Source of the DNA: Tipula vernalis
Lineage: Eukaryota; Arthropoda; Insecta; Diptera; Tipulidae
Assembly (NCBI GenBank): GCA_958295665.1
Contig: OY282560.1
Span: 270,917,315 to 270,981,314, forward strand
Length of the DNA: 64,000 bases
Reading direction: 5' to 3'
Shown here: positions 12,301-24,005 of the stretch, one piece after another
Position numbering within the stretch: position 1 is the stretch's first letter
How the letters are laid out: each line of letters starts with the position of its first letter
Position numbers and translations under genes: made by a program
The notes under the pieces: model-generated
Databases searched by the model: none
The model's input: only the letters and a program-made list of their open reading frames with translations
Told to the model about the DNA's origin: nothing

Positions 12301-12949
12301 CCTACATGAGCCGCATATATCCTTCCACAATAGATCTCCCTCATTGATTCGAGAGTAAATAATAGCATGTTTTGTTCTATTTTGGTTTCAGTATGCATAA
12401 ACATAAACACAAACCCACATATGTACTACATACAACGAAAGAACGAATACAATATGCATAATATAATATCGCCTTAGAGAATAATAAAATTACATTATTT
12501 TATGTGCACAATAAACGTATGTATATGCGACTATGTATGTAATACATAAATTTTATATTGAATTAAGCATTTTAATATTATTTTTTGTTTAGGTTGCTTT
12601 AAAATTTATATTAAGACCCACATAAATTAAGATCATGATATTAAACAAAAATAAATCGAAGGAAATTCAGTTTGTACACGAGAAAATCAAAATACAGTGA
12701 GTCAAAGTCAAACTCATACACTACAAAATATTAGTACATTTTTAAAGAATATTCGCCCTTCTCAGCCTTCTCCTTGTGAAATGAAATAAGATTCTTTATT
12801 CTCTTTCCATACATTTTGGAATGTACACTCTCCCTATATATTTTTAGGTTCCAAGACTAAGCCATTAAATTTTAAATTTGTCCCCCATAATCCAAGATGT
12901 ACAAAAAATTAAATACTGTTCTCATTTTATTTAACTCTGCATCTCATTT
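9359..12949. other. AT-rich sequence without recognisable genes
   Basis: About 3.6 kb of A/T-rich DNA with many homopolymer runs. ORFs such as 10767-11030 and 12219-12410 are low-complexity translations with no recognisable domain. A short inverted sequence (AAAAAATTAATAAACAAAATTATTAAG and its near-complement) lies around 10560-10670. No RNA gene seen. Confidence 0.5.
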
Positions 12950-13145
12950 TTATTGTGCTGGGTGCGTCTCAATATGGTAGGGGTTGACCGTCTATAGCCA
13001 TGTATCTCGTAGTCTATATTCCAACGCTGCAACTATGTAGAAACCACCAAATGTGTCTAGTATACCTCCACGTGGTTAAAGCCGGGCAACGATGTGAAGC
13101 ATCGGCGAAATACCAGAGACGAGTGCAGTACACTATAAATGAGCA

Positions 13146-13376
13146 ATGAGCGGAACAAATATGGAAACTAATACCCCAGGTGATACACCTGTTGCTCAGG
13201 TAAATCCACCCTTTTCGGAGGTCGGTCTCATGGATTCTGGGGGAGACCAGCCATTGCTATACTACAATTATAATAATGTGGTGAATAATCAAGCTCAATA
13301 GAGTGAAACAGAAAAGGATAATTCACATCCCTTCCAGAGAAGTAATAAAGTGTCGTATTCTTCGATAAGAGGCGGT
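13146..13376 (+). pseudogene. Jockey ORF1, 5' exon-like piece before the BEL insertion
   Basis: The ATG at 13146 opens a frame (MSGTNMETNTPGD...) that runs to the BEL target site. A TAG at 13299-13301 interrupts it in frame; the frame then stays open to 13376 and resumes without a shift at 20435. It is a Ser/Asn-rich N-terminal segment with no domain of its own. Confidence 0.6.
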
Positions 13377-14199
13377 TGTTGATGATGATCAAACAGCTGA
13401 TATCCTGAAAACAATAAAAAACCACAGAGAATCATCGAAACACAAAAAAAAAACTATAAATTATACTTATCTAATTTACCGGCTGATGTATCGCCGTTTT
13501 TTAATCCCATAACCAATCAATTATTAAAAAAAAAAAAAAAATCAATTATTGTAACGTTACATTTAAATAATTTTCATTCTTGTTTTATATTCTACTTACT
13601 AAACAAGTCTGACATTTTTATTAACATAAATCACAATCATACCAACCTTTGTAATTAAAATTATTATTATCAATTAGAAAATAATTTATAGTTAAGATAC
13701 CAACTTAATTATAGTACCTTATATATTAATTATTTTAAATGTTAGATGGCGATATTTATTGTATAACACTTAAATTAATTTTGTATAACAATTATTTTTA
13801 TATAAATATGTAAAAGAAAATATTATGTACAATAGTCTGAGATAATCCAGTGAATACAGTGATCAACCAAACAAACAAAAAAAACCAGTGAATTTTTATT
13901 TTTTATATACCGGGACAAAAAATTGGAATTGAGAAAGCCGCTTCGACATTTTATTGACCTACGCAAGTAAATTGGACACGATAACACCCCAAACGATTTT
14001 TTGGACCTTCGCCTTCATTTTGGACACCGACGACAAAACCAACCATTTTTATTACGACCAACGCTATTCTACCGGACACGAGAAATTTCCAGTTCAACAC
14101 ATATATGGGTTTTGGTAATTAAATTTTATTTGCGAATTGCCACACATAGTGCAAATAAAACAAAATTTAAACCGAACCTATTGGATACAACTTTGTACA
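13377..14199 (+). repeat. 5' LTR of the BEL/Pao element
   Basis: 823 bp direct repeat matching 19611-20434, TG...CA ended, immediately followed by a primer binding site. It holds the element's promoter and polyadenylation signals by family rule; I did not pinpoint them. Confidence 0.95.
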
Positions 14200-14216
14200 T
14201 GGTCCTTCGAGCCGGA
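14200..14216 (+). promoter_or_regulatory. Primer binding site, tRNA-Tyr
   Basis: TGGTCCTTCGAGCCGGA directly abuts the 5' LTR and is complementary to the 3' end of eukaryotic tRNA-Tyr (acceptor TCGAAGG plus discriminator A and CCA). It is where the tRNA would prime minus-strand cDNA. Confidence 0.85.
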
Positions 14217-14407
14217 TAATTGGAGCCTTTTGTTAATAAGCCGTGAGTAAAAAGCTCAATTATCTAAAAATTAAAAAAAAAAAAAAATCAAACGGAATTT
14301 AAACAGTGAGAAAACGTGAACTTATTTTTTATTGAGAATATTTTGTGCGATATCGGTAAAATTTTCCACGTTTTGTGCAATAAATTACGGTCTACAAAAT
14401 TTATAAA

Positions 14408-17400
14408 ATGGCGGAAACTCGAGCCATTAAACGTTTGTTGAAGGGCTTGGAAAATATTAAAGCTCAAGTGATAACTTTCAGTGATACTACTCGTATAAGT
14501 GAAATAAAGGCATACTTAGATCTTTTAGTTGACGAGTGGAAGGAATTCCAAGCGCTCGAAAAAAGTGTGAAAGGTAAATTTGACGAAGCGCATTCTGAAT
14601 CTCTAGACAAAATTGAGAGTCTCCATTTTGATTTAAAACAAAAATTAATCAAATGGGAAAAACTGTACGAAGAGAATAATGCGTATCAAAATCCAAATAA
14701 TTTCTCGATGAATGAACTAATGCTCAATCAAACCAATTTTCTTCAACAAATGTCGTCGTTGAACAAGCGAGAAAGTGAGGTGCGTTTACCACGTGTTAAC
14801 ATACCAGGGTTTAGTGGCAAATATTCGGAATTTCCATCTTTTCGTGACTTATTTGAAGCATCAATACACAACAATGACAACATTTCCAAGGTTCATAAGC
14901 TGCAATACCTGAAGGGTCTGCTCAAGGGTGAAGCATATTCATTAATCAATCACATAGCAGTCACTGATGCCAACTACGATGAAGCATGGGAGAAAATAAA
15001 GGCTAAGTATGACAAACGCAAACATGTAGTTCAGACTTTATTAAAAGAATTCATCGAGCAGCCTAACATAAGCCAAGGTTGTCCAAAATCTCTTCGTCAT
15101 CTATGTGATGTATCAGACGAAGTAATGCGTGGACTAAAAGTACTTGGCGAACAGGCCGAAAGTCGTGATCCATGGTTGATATACATTTTAGTTAAAAAGT
15201 TAGACCATGATTCCAAGCAGGCATGGGCTCACGAAACTGCCACCATTGATTTTCCTACTCTGGACCAATTGTTTAGTTTTTTAAATAAAAGAAGCGACGC
15301 TTTGGAGAGCTTGAGTTCAATGCAAAAAACGAAACCTCATCCTCCTGCTAAACGAATCAATACTATGATCACACAGTCCGATCCAATTAGGTGTCCAATA
15401 TGTACAGAAGAACACTATTTAAATAAATGCGAGAAATTCCTCAATATGTCGATTCCGGAACGCAAGCAATTGGTTGCTGAGAAGAAACTTTGTTTCAATT
15501 GCTTGTCACCTACTCATCAGTCTACGGTGTGCAAATCACGATACAGTTGCAGAATATGTAGGCGCAGGCATCACTCAACTTTACACCCTGAAATCGCATC
15601 TACAGTTAGCAAAGAAACTAGCGCAGAAGAAGTTAATTCACCTAACAAATCCGAATCAACCAGTTATAATACCGTAGTGGAAACCAGATCACCCCAGGGT
15701 GAACAAATCCAAGCCATTATACCAACCGCGATTGTACTTATCAACGATAAATTTGGAAATACACATAAATGTCGTGCTCTTTTAGATTCAGGGTCTCAAT
15801 CCTCTTTTATTTCTGAAAATTGTGTGCAACGACTACAATTACAACGTCAAAGAGCCAACGTCAACATAACTGGTATAACAGCTGGTTCGGTGATTACCAA
15901 GGGGAAGACTCTTGTAATGATGGGATCATTATATGACAAAAACCTGCAATTAGAAGTGAATGCTTTAATAATAAACCAATTACCATCTAAAATACCAAGC
16001 TGTAACATAGACCTTGAAGATACTCGATTATTTAAGGATTTACAACTGGCTGATCCTGATTTTCAAAGGGCAGCACCTATAGATATCTTGATTGGGGCCG
16101 ATAAATTCTTTTCAGTTTTAGAAAGCGAGCGGCGACAAATAAATTCAACGATTTTACAAAAAACTGTATTTGGATGGATAGTGTCTGGTCTACCCAAGTC
16201 AATACCAAACGGGGCCTCATCAACTTTTATGGCACTAAACATTCAATTGGATATCGATTTAGATAAAACGTTACGACAATTTTGGGAGATTGAAGAGACT
16301 CCACAAGTTAAAATATTATCACCAGAAGATGCAGCATGTGAAGAAATATTCACAAACACACACAGAAGAGAGCAAGATAGGAGATATGTCGTTAAACTTC
16401 CGTTTAATAAATCATCATCTAAACTTGGGAATTCTCTAAATGTTGCAGCTCAACGCTTTTTAACACTTGAACGGAAATTAGCAAAAGATGAAAGGTTACG
16501 AGATCAATACATCGAACAAATGAGAGAATATTTAGAGATGGGACACATGGTAGAAATTTCTGAAATGCAACGCATTGGCAGCGATGATAAAATATATTAT
16601 TTGCCTCATCATCCAGTAATCAAAGAATCCAGCAGCACTTCAAAACTTCGAGTGGTATTCGATGGTTCCAGCAAAAGTACTTCCGGAGTTTCTCTGAATA
16701 ATAAACTGATGGTAGGACCAACCATTCAACCAACTTTATGGGCAACATTGATGCGATTCAGAAGCAACAGAATCGCGATAACTGCTGACATCGAAAGAAT
16801 GTATCGACAAGTCGTTGTCTCTTCTGAAGATACGGATTATCAACGAGTCCTTTGGCGAGAGAACTCTAGTCAAAAAATGAGACATTATAAACTTACGAGA
16901 GTGACATTTGGTCTGGCATGTTCAGCATTTTTGGCAATCAGAGCACTACAACAGTTAGCTCATGATGACGGCGATGAAAACATTTCTAAACACATATTGG
17001 AAGACTTCTACGTTGATGACTTTTTATCCGGAGCTCATGATGTGGAAAGTGCGGTCCTCCTAAAAGAAAATATGGTACATGTACTGAAGCAAGGAGGTTT
17101 TTTACTAAGAAAGTGGCGATCCAACATCCAAAGTTTATGTGACGCAGCAAACAAGGACGACACAACCTCAGCAGAACTATGCAGTGATATCAATTCCGCA
17201 GTGTCAGTTCTTGGACTCCATTGGCACCCCAATACAGATGTATTAACTTTTAAAGTCAAGGCCGAGCAAGATGGCATAATAACGAAGCGAAAGATCATAT
17301 CCGAAGCGTCTCGCATCTTCGACCCATTAGGATTTTTGTCTCCATCTATTATTCTATTAAAAATCTTATTTCAGAAGCTGTGGTTTTTAAAAATAGATTG

Positions 17401-18613
17401 GGATGACGCACTACCTGTTTGCTATGAAAGGGAGTATAAAAAAGTGAGGGAAGAATTCCATTATTTTGAAGACATCAAAATCCAGCGATTCACTAACCAT
17501 TACGAGAATATACAAATCCATGGTTTCTCCGATGCAAGTGAAGTGGCTTATTGTGCAGTTGTCTACAGCCGCGTTAAAAATGAAAATGGGGAAACAATCA
17601 TAAATCTGTTAACTTCAAAAACTAAAGTGGCGCCTATTAAGAAAGTTTCTCTACCAAGACTGGAACTGTGTGCGGCGCACTTATTAGTTAAATTAATGAA
17701 TTCTGTGAAAGAAACTATAGCGCCAAATGCAAGATGTTATGCTTGGACAGATTCGACTATTGTGTTAGCATGGCTGTCTACATACCCCGCTCATTGGAAG
17801 ACGTTCGTCGCGAATCGAACAAGCCAAATATTGGAGAAATTTCCCAGGCAACATTGGGCACATGTCAAATCCGCCGACAATCCTGCTGATCACGGTTCTA
17901 GAGGATTATCTCCCAACAAATTATTGCATCTAGAGCAATGGTGGCATGGTCCGGAATGGCTAAAACAACCTGAATCTCTTTGGCCTATTACACACTGTGA
18001 TTCAACATTAAACAAAACGGCGATAGAGAAAGAATCAAGTAAAACTAAATTAGATTCACAGGCATTTCAAGCTAACTTTGTGGAAGATTGGTTGGATACA
18101 CTGTTTAACAGAAAATCTAATATACAAAAAATATTTCGAATAGTGGCTTTAGTAAGGCGTTTCGCGGCTAACCTAAAAACAAGGAATGCAAAGAACAGGT
18201 GGATCAGTGAACTAACTACAAAGGAAATTGAAGATGCTAGAGATGAATGTGTGATGTGGGTACAGGCTAATGAATTCGACGAAGATATAAAACATTTGCG
18301 ACAAAACAAATCAGTGAGAAGCAATTCTAAGTTGTTATCTTTAGCACCTTTCATTGACGCGACAGGCATACTAAGAGTGGGGGGTCGCCTTTTCAACGCA
18401 GACTGTGATTTTGAGAACAAACATCCCGTGATAATACCTCCAAACCATTTATTCACTGAAAGGCTCATAAGAGAAACCCATTCCAAAAATTTACACGCCG
18501 GCCCTACACTCACTAACAACATACTACGCCAGAAATACTGGATAGTGAATGGGCGGTCAAAGATACGATCTGTATTAAAAAAAATGTGTGGTCTGCGCAA
18601 AATACGCTCATAA
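14408..18613 (+). CDS. BEL/Pao Gag-Pol polyprotein (Gag, protease, RT, RNase H, start of integrase)
   Basis: 1401-residue polyprotein. In order: a Gag region with the DUF1759 block PRVNIPGFSGKYSEFPSF (about 130-275); zinc-binding Cys/His clusters CPIC...CFNCLSPTHQ...CRICRRRHH (about 326-395); an aspartic protease with LLDSGSQSSF (D near 460); RT with LRVVFDGSSKS, ITADIERMYRQ and FYVDDFLSG (about 750-880); RNase H from FSDASEVAYCAVV (about 1040); and the integrase H2C2 finger near the end. Start: the ATG (14408) of MAETRAIKRLLKGLE, about 190 nt after the primer site. The frame ends early at 18611-18613 because of a one-base slip in the A8 run near 18580-18590; the frame of the next segment continues the integrase. 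Confidence 0.93.
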   Translation: MAETRAIKRLLKGLENIKAQVITFSDTTRISEIKAYLDLLVDEWKEFQALEKSVKGKFDEAHSESLDKIESLHFDLKQKLIKWEKLYEENNAYQNPNNFSMNELMLNQTNFLQQMSSLNKRESEVRLPRVNIPGFSGKYSEFPSFRDLFEASIHNNDNISKVHKLQYLKGLLKGEAYSLINHIAVTDANYDEAWEKIKAKYDKRKHVVQTLLKEFIEQPNISQGCPKSLRHLCDVSDEVMRGLKVLGEQAESRDPWLIYILVKKLDHDSKQAWAHETATIDFPTLDQLFSFLNKRSDALESLSSMQKTKPHPPAKRINTMITQSDPIRCPICTEEHYLNKCEKFLNMSIPERKQLVAEKKLCFNCLSPTHQSTVCKSRYSCRICRRRHHSTLHPEIASTVSKETSAEEVNSPNKSESTSYNTVVETRSPQGEQIQAIIPTAIVLINDKFGNTHKCRALLDSGSQSSFISENCVQRLQLQRQRANVNITGITAGSVITKGKTLVMMGSLYDKNLQLEVNALIINQLPSKIPSCNIDLEDTRLFKDLQLADPDFQRAAPIDILIGADKFFSVLESERRQINSTILQKTVFGWIVSGLPKSIPNGASSTFMALNIQLDIDLDKTLRQFWEIEETPQVKILSPEDAACEEIFTNTHRREQDRRYVVKLPFNKSSSKLGNSLNVAAQRFLTLERKLAKDERLRDQYIEQMREYLEMGHMVEISEMQRIGSDDKIYYLPHHPVIKESSSTSKLRVVFDGSSKSTSGVSLNNKLMVGPTIQPTLWATLMRFRSNRIAITADIERMYRQVVVSSEDTDYQRVLWRENSSQKMRHYKLTRVTFGLACSAFLAIRALQQLAHDDGDENISKHILEDFYVDDFLSGAHDVESAVLLKENMVHVLKQGGFLLRKWRSNIQSLCDAANKDDTTSAELCSDINSAVSVLGLHWHPNTDVLTFKVKAEQDGIITKRKIISEASRIFDPLGFLSPSIILLKILFQKLWFLKIDWDDALPVCYEREYKKVREEFHYFEDIKIQRFTNHYENIQIHGFSDASEVAYCAVVYSRVKNENGETIINLLTSKTKVAPIKKVSLPRLELCAAHLLVKLMNSVKETIAPNARCYAWTDSTIVLAWLSTYPAHWKTFVANRTSQILEKFPRQHWAHVKSADNPADHGSRGLSPNKLLHLEQWWHGPEWLKQPESLWPITHCDSTLNKTAIEKESSKTKLDSQAFQANFVEDWLDTLFNRKSNIQKIFRIVALVRRFAANLKTRNAKNRWISELTTKEIEDARDECVMWVQANEFDEDIKHLRQNKSVRSNSKLLSLAPFIDATGILRVGGRLFNADCDFENKHPVIIPPNHLFTERLIRETHSKNLHAGPTLTNNILRQKYWIVNGRSKIRSVLKKMCGLRKIRS

Positions 18614-19583
18614 AACCAGTTCTCAATTGATGGGGAATCTACCAGCAGAAAGAGTTACACCTATGCGACCTTTTACTAATTGCGGAATTGATTTTGCTGG
18701 ACCACTTTATTTTGCATCGAAAAAGGGAAGAGTTGGAACTAATCCTATCAAAGGATATCTGTGCATTTTTGTTTGCCACTCGGTAAAGGCAATCCACGTA
18801 GAACCGGTAAGCGATCTGACGAGCGAAGCATTTTTGGCTGCACTTAAACGGTTTACGGCGAGGCGAGGTATACCAAAGAAAATTTATACGGATAATGGGT
18901 CCAACTTCATCGGCGCAAAGAGAATTCTGAATGATGCCTGTAAGCTGATGCAAAACATTAATCATAATTATATAATTTCAGAGTACCTTACTAGCAATGG
19001 AATAAATTGGCATTTTATTCCACCTGCATCTCCTCATTTTGGTGGGCTGTGAGAATCAGCTGTGAAATCAGTAAAAACGCATTTACTCAAATCCACACAC
19101 AATGTAAATCTGACTTTTGAAGAGATGGCTACCCTTTTGTGTCAGATAGAAAACATCCTCAATTCACGACCGCTTTGTGCAACATCCACAGAAGACGATT
19201 ATGAAGTGCTTACACTGGCTCACTTCTTAATTGGCACCTCAACGGGGTCTGTTCCACAAAAATCAGTGACAGCAGCAGATTCGTCGTTATCCAGATGGCA
19301 AAGGATTCAAGCGAGAATCCAAACATTTTGGAAAAAATATTACACCGAGTATTTGCACAACCTACAGCAAAGACACAAATGGCAAAAGACAAGAGAAGAC
19401 CTGCAAGTCAACGACGTCGTACTTATAAAGGAAGACAACACGCCGATATGCAAATGGCCTCTTGGACAGGTTACCAAACTTCATGCAGGAGACGATAATC
19501 TAGTGAGAGTCGTCACCGTTAAAACTGCAAGTACTACACTACAACGTCCAGTAGTCAAAATAATCAAACTTCCTATTGGTTAA
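18588..19583 (+). pseudogene. BEL/Pao integrase core and C-terminal domain, broken
   Basis: Continuation of the polyprotein in another frame. The first part (18588-19052) has the second half of the zinc finger (CAKY), the DFAGPLYF block with the first catalytic D, and TDNGSNF with the second. A TGA at 19050-19052 stands where the HFGGLW-E motif normally has tryptophan, then the catalytic-E segment and a DUF5641-like C-terminal domain (KYYTEYLHNLQQRHKW, GQVTKLHAGDDNLVRVV) follow at 19062-19583. Both lesions are single-base events. The integrase would insert the cDNA; as it stands this copy would need help in trans. Confidence 0.88.
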
Positions 19584-19599
19584 CGATGGATCGTTAACG

Positions 19600-19610
19600 G
19601 TGGGGGAGTA
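19600..19610 (+). promoter_or_regulatory. Polypurine tract of the BEL/Pao element
   Basis: GGTGGGGGAGTA lies immediately before the 3' LTR, the usual primer site for plus-strand synthesis. Confidence 0.75.
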
Positions 19611-20434
19611 TGTTGATGATGATCAAACAGCTGATATCCTGAAAACAATAAAAAACCACAGAGAATCATCGAAACACAAAAAAAAACTATAAATTATACT
19701 TATCTAATTTACCGGCTGATGTATCGCCGTTTTTTAATCCCATAACCAATCAATTATTAAAAAAAAAAAAAAAAAATCAATTATTGTAACGTTACATTTA
19801 AATAATTTTCATTCTTGTTTTATATTCTACTTACTAAACAAGTCTGACATTTTTATTAACATAAATCACAATCATACCAACCTTTGTAATTAAAATTATT
19901 ATTATCAATTAGAAAATAATTTATAGTTAAGATACCAACTTAATTATAGTACCTTATATATTAATTATTTTAAATGTTAGATGGCGATATTTATTGTATA
20001 ACACTTAAATTAATTTTGTATAACAATTATTTTTATATAAATATGTAAAAGAAAATATTATGTACAATAGTCTGAGATAATCCAGTGAATACAGTGATCA
20101 ACCAAACAAACAAAAAAAACCAGTGAATTTTTATTTTTTATATACCGGGACAAAAAATTGGAATTGAGAAAGCCGCTTCGACATTTTATTGACCTACGCA
20201 AGTAAATTGGACACGATAACACCCCAAACGATTTTTTGGACCTTCGCCTTCATTTTGGACACCGACGACAAAACCAACCATTTTTATTACGACCAACGCT
20301 ATTCTACCGGACACGAGAAATTTCCAGTTCAACACATATATGGGTTTTGGTAATTAAATTTTATTTGCGAATTGCCACACATAGTGCAAATAAAACAAAA
20401 TTTAAACCGAACCTATTGGATACAACTTTGTACA
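19611..20434 (+). repeat. 3' LTR of the BEL/Pao element
   Basis: 824 bp copy of the 5' LTR; the differences I found are only in A-run lengths. It is followed by the second copy of the GCGGT target duplication, after which Jockey ORF1 resumes. Confidence 0.95.
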
Positions 20435-21369
20435 GCGGTAGTCCCTCCATTGGGGCCAGCAGCTACAAGACTCGTTCTACAAACGAAGAAAAGCTTCACA
20501 ATGAATTGTGTAAAACTAATATTGCATTAGTTGAAGCCAACAATATAAACAAGCAACTGAATGATACAATTGCATGGATGCAACAGCGCATGAAGACGCT
20601 TGAAAACGAAGTTAAAGCTCTTAAGACAAGGGAGGACGTCGGTTCTACTCCTAACCAGAATACAGTTCAACAAGAGTACCACACGGATGAAGAAGAACTA
20701 GCTCGAGAAACTGAGTGGATGAGGGTTAAAGGTGGGAGAAAAAAGGAAACGGAATAATACGCCCTCCCCACCTCAATTCAAGGATGTTCCAAATATTATC
20801 CAGAAACAACCAAAAAAAAATACATCTACCACCACTAATAGTAATAGATGAAGTAATGGAAACACCATCAAAATAAATTTGGAAGATGCTGAAACTTACA
20901 GAAAAATGACAAAAATGTTAAACGAAGAAAAACGTGCTTGGCATACGTTTAAAGTCAAACAAACCAGACCAATTAGGGTGCAAAGTGGTTATTCAGCCTC
21001 TAAGAAGATCTAGCCTTATACCACAATGTAAACAATGTCAAATGTTTAGGTAAACATCATACCAAAGATTGTGTAAAAGCCCAAAATGTTCAACCTAAAT
21101 GCGTTCACTGTGGAGAAAACCATCCGGCTAACTACGGAGGATGCAGCGTTGCTATTGAACTGCAAAACATCAAAAATAAGAATGTGAATGCTAAAAATCC
21201 AAGTTTATTCAGAAAGGAAGCGGTTAAGATAAACCGACCCGAAGTAAATCGTAGGGTGTCGGGAACTACTCAAGGACAATTTGGTAAAATGACTTATGCT
21301 CAAATAATGATGAGCAACGGAAATCCAGGAAAAACGGCTCAAAATGACGATATAAGTCAAACACTTTAA
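20435..21369 (+). pseudogene. Jockey ORF1, part after the BEL insertion
   Basis: Resumes the ORF1 frame at SPSIGASSYKTRS, then a heptad-rich coiled coil (about 20500-20630, NEELH/ANNINKQLNDTIAWMQQRMKTLE). A frameshift near 20750 moves it to another frame, which continues through ETYRKMTKMLNEEKRAWHTF (PRE_C2HC-like) and Cys/His knuckles ending in CVHCGENHPANYGGC, to a stop at 21367-21369. A stop at about 20848 and another frameshift near 21010-21050 also break it. ORF1 proteins of this clade bind the element RNA and localise it. Confidence 0.75.
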
Positions 21370-21394
21370 CTAATTTTAAGCAGACTAAATACAT

Positions 21395-21832
21395 TTGATG
21401 AGCGATTACAGAAACGAAAGTACAGCACTAAGGGAGCCACCCCTAAACAGAAAAATGGCCAATGATATTAGAATCTTATGTTGGAATGCCAATGGACTGA
21501 TGCAACATCAACAAGAACTGCAAGTGGTCCTGGACACAGAAAAAATCGATACATGTCTCATCACGGAAACCCACTGCACTAGACAATCAATCATTAAATT
21601 TAAAAATTATCAAACATATCACACTAATCACCCTGGAAATACTGCTAAAGGATGTAGTGCTGTTATAATTAGAAATAGTATTCATCACTATGAGGAGTTA
21701 AAATATAAAACGGAAGAAATACAAGCAACTGCTGTTATTGTCAAATCCAAAAGTAGTTCTATTTGTATTGCTAGTATTTACTGTCCACCGAAGCACTCAA
21801 TGAAAGAAAGATTATCTCGAGTTCTTCAGTAA
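21395..21832 (+). pseudogene. Jockey ORF2 endonuclease
   Basis: N-terminal endonuclease of Jockey ORF2: IRILCWNANGL, TCLITETHCT (catalytic E), and IASIYCPPKH. It begins 25 nt after the ORF1 stop. The frame is lost at about 21832; the later GGDFNAKN-like segment (21850-21890) and SDHSPILLTL segment (22084-22110) of the same domain sit in other frames. Confidence 0.8.
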
Positions 21833-24005
21833 ATTATGAAAACAATTTGTACTTGGAGGAGACTTTAATGCAAAAAATGTCCACTGGGGATCCAGATTAA
21901 CAACGACTAAGGGTAAAGAACTTCTAAAAGCTATCAGAAAATGCAGTTGTGAAGCCCTCTCAACGGAAAACCAACCTACTGACCAACTGATCCAAACAAA
22001 GTACCAGATTTGATTGATTTCTTCATAATAAAGAACATATCTGTAAATTATGTACAAGTAGATGAAAGCCACGACTTAAACTCTGATCATTCACCAATAC
22101 TTCTAACGTTAAGTGAAAAAATCATTTAAAAAGAAAGAAACCCATTCCTAGTAAATAATCACACTAATTGGGCATGTTCTATACTATCGCTAGAAGAAAA
22201 AATTAACTTAATGGTTCCATTAAAGACTGAAGAACAATTAGACAAAGAAGTTCACAAATTTGTAAACGATATACAGCAATAAGCTTGGGAAAATACTCCT
22301 GAAATTAAAACGAAAATCAAGGGAAACAACTACCCTATGGAAATTAGGGAACTCCTCGCAGAAAAAAGAAGAGCGAGAAGAGTATGGCAACAAATAAACA
22401 AGGGCCCCCCAAGATAAAACTCATTTGAACAACCTCACTCAACAATTAAGAAGAGAGATCAAAGAATTGAAAGATGAATCAATCAGCAACTATTTAAGAA
22501 AATTAACTAATGATAACAGTACTGATTATTCTCTTTGGAAAGCAACCAAAAGAATCAAAAGACCAATAATGCAGATTCCCCCAATAAAAATAGCAGGTGA
22601 GAAATGGGCTAGAAATAATGAAGACAAAGTTCGAGAATTTGCTGAACACCTCGGAAAAATATTCCAGCAACTGAGCAAGCTGTGCAAGAAAGTAAAGAAA
22701 TCCTACCTACAACACCAAACGAAGTCATGTGTGAGATAAAAGCTAATATGAATACAAAAAAGCTCCTGGGTACGATATTATTACTGCAGAAATCTTAAAA
22801 GAACTGGCAAAGAAAGCTCTGGTGAAGCTCACCAATCTAATAAATGCAGCATTTAGAATCAAATGTGTACCAAGCTTATAAAAAATTGCAGAAGTAATTA
22901 TGATCCCAAAACCTGGGAAACCACATAACATCGTCTTATAGGCCAATTTCGCTATTGCCAGTAATGTCCAAACTCTTTGAGAAGCTTCTGGTAAAAAGAT
23001 TGAATGCGATAATCGAGAGTAAAAACTAGATCCCAAATCATCAGTTCGGTTTTCGCAACCAACACTCAACAATTGATCAAGTACACAGAATAACCAGTAT
23101 AATTGAGAACATTAGAGGTGAAAAAAACTATTCAACAATATTTCTAGACGTTGCACAAGCATTTGATAGAGTGTGGCATGAAGGACTTACCCAGAAGTTA
23201 AGAAATCTTCTACCAATGCAATTTGCTAAGATACTGGAATCTTACTTGAAAGATAGGTTCTTCAGGATTAAGTTAGATGATACATTTTCAAATCAATGCA
23301 GGAGTTCCACAGGGCAGTTTATTAGGGCCGGTTTTATACCTGCTATACACTTATGATCTTCCTACATTAGAAAACAATACAGTGGCGACGTTTGCAGATG
23401 ACACGGCGATCTTAGCTGTTGGAAAAAGCAACGAAGAATCAACACAGAAGTTACAATCAGCTATAAATGGACCAAAAGATGGAGAATAAAACTAAATGAA
23501 GCTAAATCAGTTCACATCAACTTTACAAACAGACGATTCGAACATATTCCGATTACTATAAATCGGGAAATGATACCGCATGCGAACACAGCTAAGTATC
23601 TCGGGATGACCCTGGATGCTAAACTACGATGGAAAGCACACGTCAAGAAGAAAAGTGAAGAATTAAGACTTAAATACAGAAAAATGGATTGGCTCATGGG
23701 AAGGAACTCTTGTTTATCAACAAACAACAAGCATCTACTTTATAAGCAAATATTGAAACCGATTTGGACTTATGGTATTCAGCTTTAGGGTTGTACCAAA
23801 CAGAGAATCGTAAATATCATCCAAAGATTTCAGAATATGGTATTAAGGAACATCGTTGATGCACCTTGGTATGTCAGGAACAGTGACCTTCATAGGGACC
23901 TTAAAATGAACCTCATCTTAAACGAAAGCCAAGAAAAAGCACGGAGATATGAAGAATGGCTCACTATTAAATATTATTTTCTTAGAAAATTATTTTTACT
24001 ACCCC
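21833..24005 (+). pseudogene. Jockey ORF2 reverse transcriptase, multiply frameshifted
   Basis: The remains of the RT in several frames: a linker with NYLRKLTNDNSTDYSLWKATK (22425-22739), PGYDIITAEILKEL, PISLLPVMSKLFEKLL (about 22940-22990), FLDVAQAFDRVWHEGL (about 23140-23185), GVPQGSLLGPVLYLLY, ATFADDTAI (catalytic ADD, about 23385-23410), and the thumb with AKYLGMTLDAKLRWKAHV (23588-23640). The end, RNIVDAPWYVRN, is a conserved Jockey C-terminal motif. At 24006 the gypsy LTR begins. No RNase H is present. Confidence 0.8.

Larger units (their letters stand above)
13377..20434 (+). mobile_element. Complete BEL/Pao LTR retrotransposon
   Basis: Bounded by two LTRs (13377-14199 and 19611-20434), both starting TGTTGATG and ending TACA, flanked by the 5 bp target duplication GCGGT (13372-13376 and 20435-20439). 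A primer binding site follows the 5' LTR, a purine tract precedes the 3' LTR, and the interior encodes Gag-PR-RT-RH-IN in BEL/Pao order. LTR differences I could find are only in the lengths of A runs, so the insertion is young. The pol gene nevertheless has a frameshift and a nonsense codon in integrase. Confidence 0.95.
12950..24005 (+). mobile_element. Jockey-type non-LTR retrotransposon, first part (host of the BEL insertion)
   Basis: A 5' leader (about 12950-13145), an ORF1 interrupted by the BEL element at 13377, the rest of ORF1 after 20434, and an ORF2 with endonuclease and reverse transcriptase to about 24000, where the gypsy element begins. No RNase H is seen, as usual for Jockey. 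ORF1 has the PRE_C2HC/zinc-knuckle arrangement typical of the clade. The two ORF1 pieces join in the same frame when the BEL element and one copy of its target duplication are ignored, which proves the insertion order. The 3' end presumably lies after 42806 but I could not define it. Confidence 0.75.

Noticed and set aside
14001..14219. 72-aa ORF in the 5' LTR and its extended twin at 20236-20757
   Set aside because: The LTR part is repeated in both LTRs and has no known domain; the longer one merely reads out of the 3' LTR into Jockey ORF1.
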